This document shows positions 20,269-20,288 of a DNA stretch of 20,288 nt, piece by piece. Source of the stretch: a virus; the IMG/VR virus record IMGVR_UViG_3300022074_000483, positions 1-20,288 of that record; one strand, 5' to 3'. Positions within the stretch are counted from its first letter, which is position 1. Each line of letters opens with the position of its first letter. The notes beneath the pieces are model-generated. The model had not been told where the DNA came from, did not search any database, and worked only from the letters and a program-made list of their open reading frames with translations. The position numbers were made by a program, and so were the translations under genes.

Positions 20269-20288
20269 TGAGCCAAAGTTTATTTTCG

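Overview
The window reads as a contiguous piece of the structural (late) half of a short-tailed (podovirus-type) tailed phage. By eye the DNA is clearly AT-rich, genes are packed with short overlaps, and essentially all coding is on the minus strand, so the gene order runs from right to left. The best recognised proteins are a large terminase with complete ATPase and nuclease motifs, a P22-type portal of about 694 aa, a scaffold-like protein, a major capsid protein, a head-tail adaptor and a beta-propeller-like tail hub, followed by tail fibre proteins. There is no tape measure, sheath or tube protein, which fits a podovirus. The AT-rich composition and the protein families suggest a marine phage of the kind seen in pelagic viromes, possibly infecting an AT-rich bacterium such as SAR11. 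The host is inference; nothing in the window proves it.

Layout from right (early in transcription) to left. 20059-20268: a small unknown protein closed by a strong rho-independent terminator (20007-20040). 19464-20006: a roughly 540 bp non-coding stretch with a perfect consensus sigma70-type promoter firing leftward (19546-19574), a perfect 16 bp inverted repeat immediately downstream of it (19464-19542), a good rightward promoter (19615-19643), and a set of G/C-run hairpins and CTAGGG motifs that stand out from the AT-rich background. 17181-19399: packaging genes (small terminase, a small HTH-like protein, large terminase). 16165-17181: five small virion or morphogenesis genes of unknown function, two of them paralogues. 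14062-16159: the portal, with a second gene overprinted on its 3' end. 10973-14069: two unknown, probably virion-associated proteins and the scaffold. 9518-10942: capsid and putative decoration protein, followed by a hairpin that may reduce read-through. 4581-9448: adaptor, hub and long fibre. 1-4518: behind its own promoter, a small structural protein and then six related tail proteins, the last cut by the window edge.

How they fit together: the terminases pump DNA through the portal into a capsid built on the scaffold. The adaptor and hub close the head and form the short tail, and the fibre plus the array of tip-like proteins presumably contact the host surface. The most unusual features are (i) six consecutive tail proteins sharing one C-terminal module, which looks like an expanded receptor-binding repertoire; (ii) a carbohydrate-binding-like domain inserted in the adaptor; (iii) a 70-codon gene overprinted on the portal tail; and (iv) the promoter/inverted-repeat leader in front of the packaging operon. 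Lysis, replication, lysogeny and tRNA genes are not present in this window.
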